Below are positions 6,091 to 7,845 of a DNA stretch of 7,845 nt, one piece after another. Numbering within the stretch: position 1 is the stretch's first letter; every line of letters begins with the position of its first letter. The DNA comes from Oscillospiraceae bacterium (lineage in GTDB: Bacteria > Bacillota_A > Clostridia > Oscillospirales > Ruminococcaceae): the NCBI GenBank assembly GCA_017440445.1, contig JAFSHE010000208.1:1-7845 (forward strand), given 5' to 3'. Both the position numbers and the translations under genes were made by a program. The notes beneath the pieces were generated by a model that was not told the origin of the DNA, did not search any database, and worked only from the letters and a program-made list of their open reading frames with translations.

Positions 6091-7467
6091 TTAATCAGGG
6101 AGGTGCGCTATCTGCCTCTTATATGTCCTTACCATTATAACAGAAGAAAGAATACAAGCTACGGCTTCAGCAGCAGGATAGCAGAAATATACCGACTTAG
6201 GTCCAACGAAATACAGAAGCACGATAAACACAGGGAGAAGCACCAACGCCTGTCTGATAGAGGATATCAGCAGGCTTGTAAAGCCTTTTCCCAGAGCCTG
6301 AAAGGTTCCGCTGCATACGATGGAAACTCCGCAGAAGATAAAGCACAGCGATATTATACGGAATGCCTGACAGCCTGCCTGCATGGTCTCCTCGGTAGGA
6401 TTGAACATGCCCAGAAGCAGCTCGGGAATGAGCCAGAACAGCAGGGTTCCTACAACCATAACTGCGGTTGCAAATATCAGCGATATGCGCAGGGTATCCA
6501 TAATTCGCTTTTTGCGGCGTGCGCCGTAATTATATGCTATAATAGGAATGATTCCGTTGTTCAGTCCGAAGATAGGCATAAACACAAAGCTCTGTATCTT
6601 GAAATATACACCGATGACCCAGACGGACAGCTCGCTTATCGGCATGAGCAGTCCGTTCATTACAGTGAGTATCACGGAATTCAGTGCCTGCATTATAATA
6701 GAAGGGAATCCGACCTGATAGATAGTAAGTATCATACGGCCATGGGGTTTCATCTGACGGAGGGATATCCTGAATTCCTTTGTCTTTTTTATAACAACGA
6801 TAACTCCAAGAAGTGCGGCGAGAGTCTGTCCGCATATCGTTGCGATGGCTGCACCGGAAACTCCCATAGCAGGAAGTCCGAAATAACCGAATATCAGGAT
6901 AGGATCCAGAATGATATTTGTTACGGCACCGATTATCTGAAGTATCATGCTCCATGTCGCATTTCCTGTGCCTTGCAGTATTCGCTCGCAGTTTATCTGC
7001 ATAAAGACACCCAAAGAAGCACAGCAGCATATTTTCAGATAGGATATGCCCATCCCGCAAATCTCTGTGTTATCGGTAGTAGAGGTGAAGAATATGTCTG
7101 TAAAGAAAAGTCCGAATAGCAGGAATAAGACTGCTCCGCAGCCTGCAAGGAAAAATCCCTGGTTTGCTGCAATTCCTGCATCTTTGAAATTCTTCTCTCC
7201 CAGTTTACGGGACATAAGGCTGCTTGTACCAACGCCTGTTCCCACCGCCACTGCTATTATAAGCATCTGGATAGGGAATGCAAGAGAGATGGCCTTGGTG
7301 GCGTTCTCGTTGATCTGTGCAACAAATATGCTGTCTACTATATTATAGAGAGCCTGTACAAGATTGGATACTATAAGAGGTAATGCCATGGATATTACAA
7401 GCTTGTTGATCGGCATGGTGCCAAGCTTGTTTTCTTTAAAAGATGTATCTGCCGAAGGGGTACTCAA
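6091..7467 (-). CDS. MATE-family efflux transporter (MepA/NorM/DinF-like)
   Basis: At 458 residues this is the usual length for MATE exporters, which use a sodium or proton gradient to expel cationic drugs or metabolites across the cytoplasmic membrane. The N-terminus has the typical MPINKLVISMALPLIVS opening (18-34) followed by QALYNIVDSIFVAQ, and about twelve hydrophobic segments follow in two related halves joined near residues 225-250. Other family-like stretches are ILQGTGNATWSMILQIIGA and GLNNGIIPIIAYNYGARRKK. The start is TTG at 7465-7467, supported by AAGGAAG nine bases upstream (7477-7483); the next ATG (codon 18) would cut into the conserved opening. It has its own promoter (7503-7532) and terminator (6029-6057), so it is a single-gene unit. 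The substrate cannot be inferred. It is transcribed away from the tandem promoters at the right edge. Confidence 0.96.
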   Translation of the reverse strand: MSTPSADTSFKENKLGTMPINKLVISMALPLIVSNLVQALYNIVDSIFVAQINENATKAISLAFPIQMLIIAVAVGTGVGTSSLMSRKLGEKNFKDAGIAANQGFFLAGCGAVLFLLFGLFFTDIFFTSTTDNTEICGMGISYLKICCCASLGVFMQINCERILQGTGNATWSMILQIIGAVTNIILDPILIFGYFGLPAMGVSGAAIATICGQTLAALLGVIVVIKKTKEFRISLRQMKPHGRMILTIYQVGFPSIIMQALNSVILTVMNGLLMPISELSVWVIGVYFKIQSFVFMPIFGLNNGIIPIIAYNYGARRKKRIMDTLRISLIFATAVMVVGTLLFWLIPELLLGMFNPTEETMQAGCQAFRIISLCFIFCGVSIVCSGTFQALGKGFTSLLISSIRQALVLLPVFIVLLYFVGPKSVYFCYPAAEAVACILSSVIMVRTYKRQIAHLPD

Positions 7468-7476
7468 TTATAAACA

Positions 7477-7483
7477 CTTCCTT
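7477..7483 (-). promoter_or_regulatory. Ribosome binding site that fixes a TTG start for the MATE gene
   Basis: AAGGAAG on the minus strand, nine bases before the TTG at 7465-7467. No ATG lies at a suitable distance. Confidence 0.65.
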
Positions 7484-7502
7484 AATTTTTTTCACAACGG
7501 AT

Positions 7503-7532
7503 AGTGTAGCACATTTTGCATTGAGTTGTCAA
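7503..7532 (-). promoter_or_regulatory. Promoter of the MATE gene
   Basis: A perfect TTGACA (7527-7532), an 18-base spacer and TACACT (7503-7508), with TGC just before the -10 giving an extended -10. The start would be near 7496, about 29 bases before the TTG start codon. Confidence 0.65.
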
Positions 7533-7535
7533 TCG

Positions 7536-7563
7536 TTATGCGGGAAATTATTTGATAATGCGG
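7536..7563. promoter_or_regulatory. Paired direct repeats upstream of the MATE promoter
   Basis: TTATGCGG (7536-7543) and TAATGCGG (7556-7563) match at seven of eight bases and start exactly 20 bases apart, about two helical turns. They sit just upstream of the MATE -35 box, where an activator binding one face of the DNA could act. No regulator gene adjoins them, so this is a tentative site. Confidence 0.25.
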
Positions 7564-7645
7564 ATTGGAGAGGGGTTGTCTTGTGCAAGGTGCTGACAAA
7601 GAAAGGCTGAAAATGCGTTTCAGATGAATAAAATGCACAGAGTTG
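7564..7645. other. Intergenic stretch between the MATE regulatory region and the tandem promoters
   Basis: I see no gene here. The only structure is a small inverted repeat CTGAAA/TTTCAG (7607-7612 and 7618-7623) with a five-base loop and no T-tract, too weak to call a terminator. It separates two transcription units reading away from each other. Confidence 0.4.
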
Positions 7646-7663
7646 AAAAAAATAACGAAAAAA
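7646..7663 (+). promoter_or_regulatory. A-tracts upstream of P1 (UP-element-like)
   Basis: Runs of seven A (7646-7652) and six A (7658-7663) end four bases before the P1 -35 box. A-rich DNA at this position is typical of sites that bind the RNA polymerase alpha subunit at strong stable-RNA promoters. Confidence 0.5.
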
Positions 7664-7666
7664 GGG

Positions 7667-7695
7667 TTGACAACCGCATTGGAAAGTGTTATAAT
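7667..7695 (+). promoter_or_regulatory. Consensus promoter P1, probably of a ribosomal RNA operon
   Basis: TTGACA (7667-7672), a 17-base spacer and TATAAT (7690-7695), with TGT before the -10 box. All 12 hexamer bases match consensus. It is the first of two tandem promoters 108 bases apart that read off the right edge of the window; such pairs are characteristic of rRNA operons in Firmicutes. Confidence 0.88.
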
Positions 7696-7743
7696 ACAAA
7701 AGCAGTCTGACAGAGCGACGGAAACGGCGCACTGGAGATCACG

Positions 7744-7770
7744 AAAAAAGTTTGAAAAAGTTCGAAAAAA
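7744..7770 (+). promoter_or_regulatory. Phased A-tracts upstream of P2
   Basis: Three A-runs (7744-7749, 7755-7759, 7765-7770) have centres about 10.5 bases apart, one helical turn. Phased A-tracts bend DNA and serve as UP elements; they end four bases before the P2 -35 box. Confidence 0.6.
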
Positions 7771-7774
7771 GCAC

Positions 7775-7803
7775 TTGACAAACGAAAAGAAAAGTGATAT
7801 AAT
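7775..7803 (+). promoter_or_regulatory. Consensus promoter P2, probably of a ribosomal RNA operon
   Basis: TTGACA (7775-7780), a 17-base spacer and TATAAT (7798-7803), with TGA before the -10 box. The architecture is the same as P1. The start would be near 7810. Confidence 0.88.
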
Positions 7804-7809
7804 AGACAG

Positions 7810-7845
7810 GCTGCTGAAAAGCGGTGGTCACTGAGAAGAACGGTC
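7810..7845 (+). other. Beginning of a transcribed leader, likely of a 16S rRNA operon (continues beyond the window)
   Basis: After P2 there is no ribosome binding site and no open reading frame reading to the right that is convincing. The closing bases GAGAAGAACGGTC resemble the leader found shortly before 16S rRNA in many Clostridia, where it continues into a TTTGAAAA-type stretch. The RNA gene itself is not in the window, so this is inference from promoter type and leader style. Confidence 0.5.

Noticed and set aside
6103..7119. A 338-codon open frame on the plus strand opposite the MATE gene
   Set aside because: It is antisense to a clear transporter. Its product is full of Tyr, His, Cys and Arg with no domain pattern, and no ribosome binding site supports it.
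7607..7623. A small inverted repeat (CTGAAA/TTTCAG) upstream of P1
   Set aside because: The stem is six base pairs, AT-rich and without a T-tract; it is too short to call a terminator or operator.
7643..7834. A 63-codon plus-strand open frame across the tandem promoters
   Set aside because: It overlaps both P1 and P2, and its Lys-rich product simply reflects the A-tracts.

Overview
The window looks like chromosomal DNA from a low-to-moderate GC member of the Clostridia, most likely Ruminococcus or a close Oscillospiraceae relative. The basis is AGGAGG-type ribosome binding sites, TTG starts, textbook sigma-A promoters, a lipoprotein-type membrane-fusion protein typical of Gram-positives, and protein style. 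The assignment is inference; no rRNA sequence lies inside the window to confirm it.

All six protein genes are on the minus strand, so transcription reads from high to low coordinates. From right to left they are: a MATE-family multidrug/metabolite exporter (6091-7467, TTG start) with its own promoter and terminator; a two-gene export operon of a lipoprotein membrane-fusion/adaptor protein (4930-5928) and a 929-residue double-FtsX ABC permease (2104-4893, TTG start), ending in a strong terminator; an AT-rich membrane-anchored protein of unknown function (1231-1953); and an AT-rich XRE-type regulator (369-947) followed closely by a small unknown protein (12-335). The last 160 bases, on the plus strand, carry two tandem consensus promoters (P1, P2) with phased A-tracts and the first bases of a stable-RNA-like leader. 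A ribosomal RNA operon probably starts just beyond the right edge.

The most interesting structure is a 92-bp direct repeat (1085-1176 and 2027-2118, 90/92 identical by hand alignment). It runs from the last codons of the ABC permease, through its terminator, through a perfect TTGACA-17-TGATATAAT promoter, to about the transcription start. Copy 2 is the real end of the permease gene and supplies the promoter of the unknown membrane protein. Copy 1 is a displaced duplicate: it terminates the membrane-protein gene and supplies a promoter for the XRE regulator. The membrane-protein gene is thus a 942-bp repeat-plus-gene unit, apparently added or retained next to the permease, with a complete terminator-promoter junction at each end. 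There is no transposase or integrase in the window. Whether this is a mobile islet, a product of homologous recombination, or the scar of a tandem duplication cannot be settled from this sequence.

The genes divide into small-molecule or peptide export (MATE; adaptor plus FtsX permease, whose ATPase is not encoded here) and a small accessory module (membrane protein, XRE regulator, small protein) downstream of the exporter. No CRISPR array, tRNA gene, insertion sequence or phage gene was seen.
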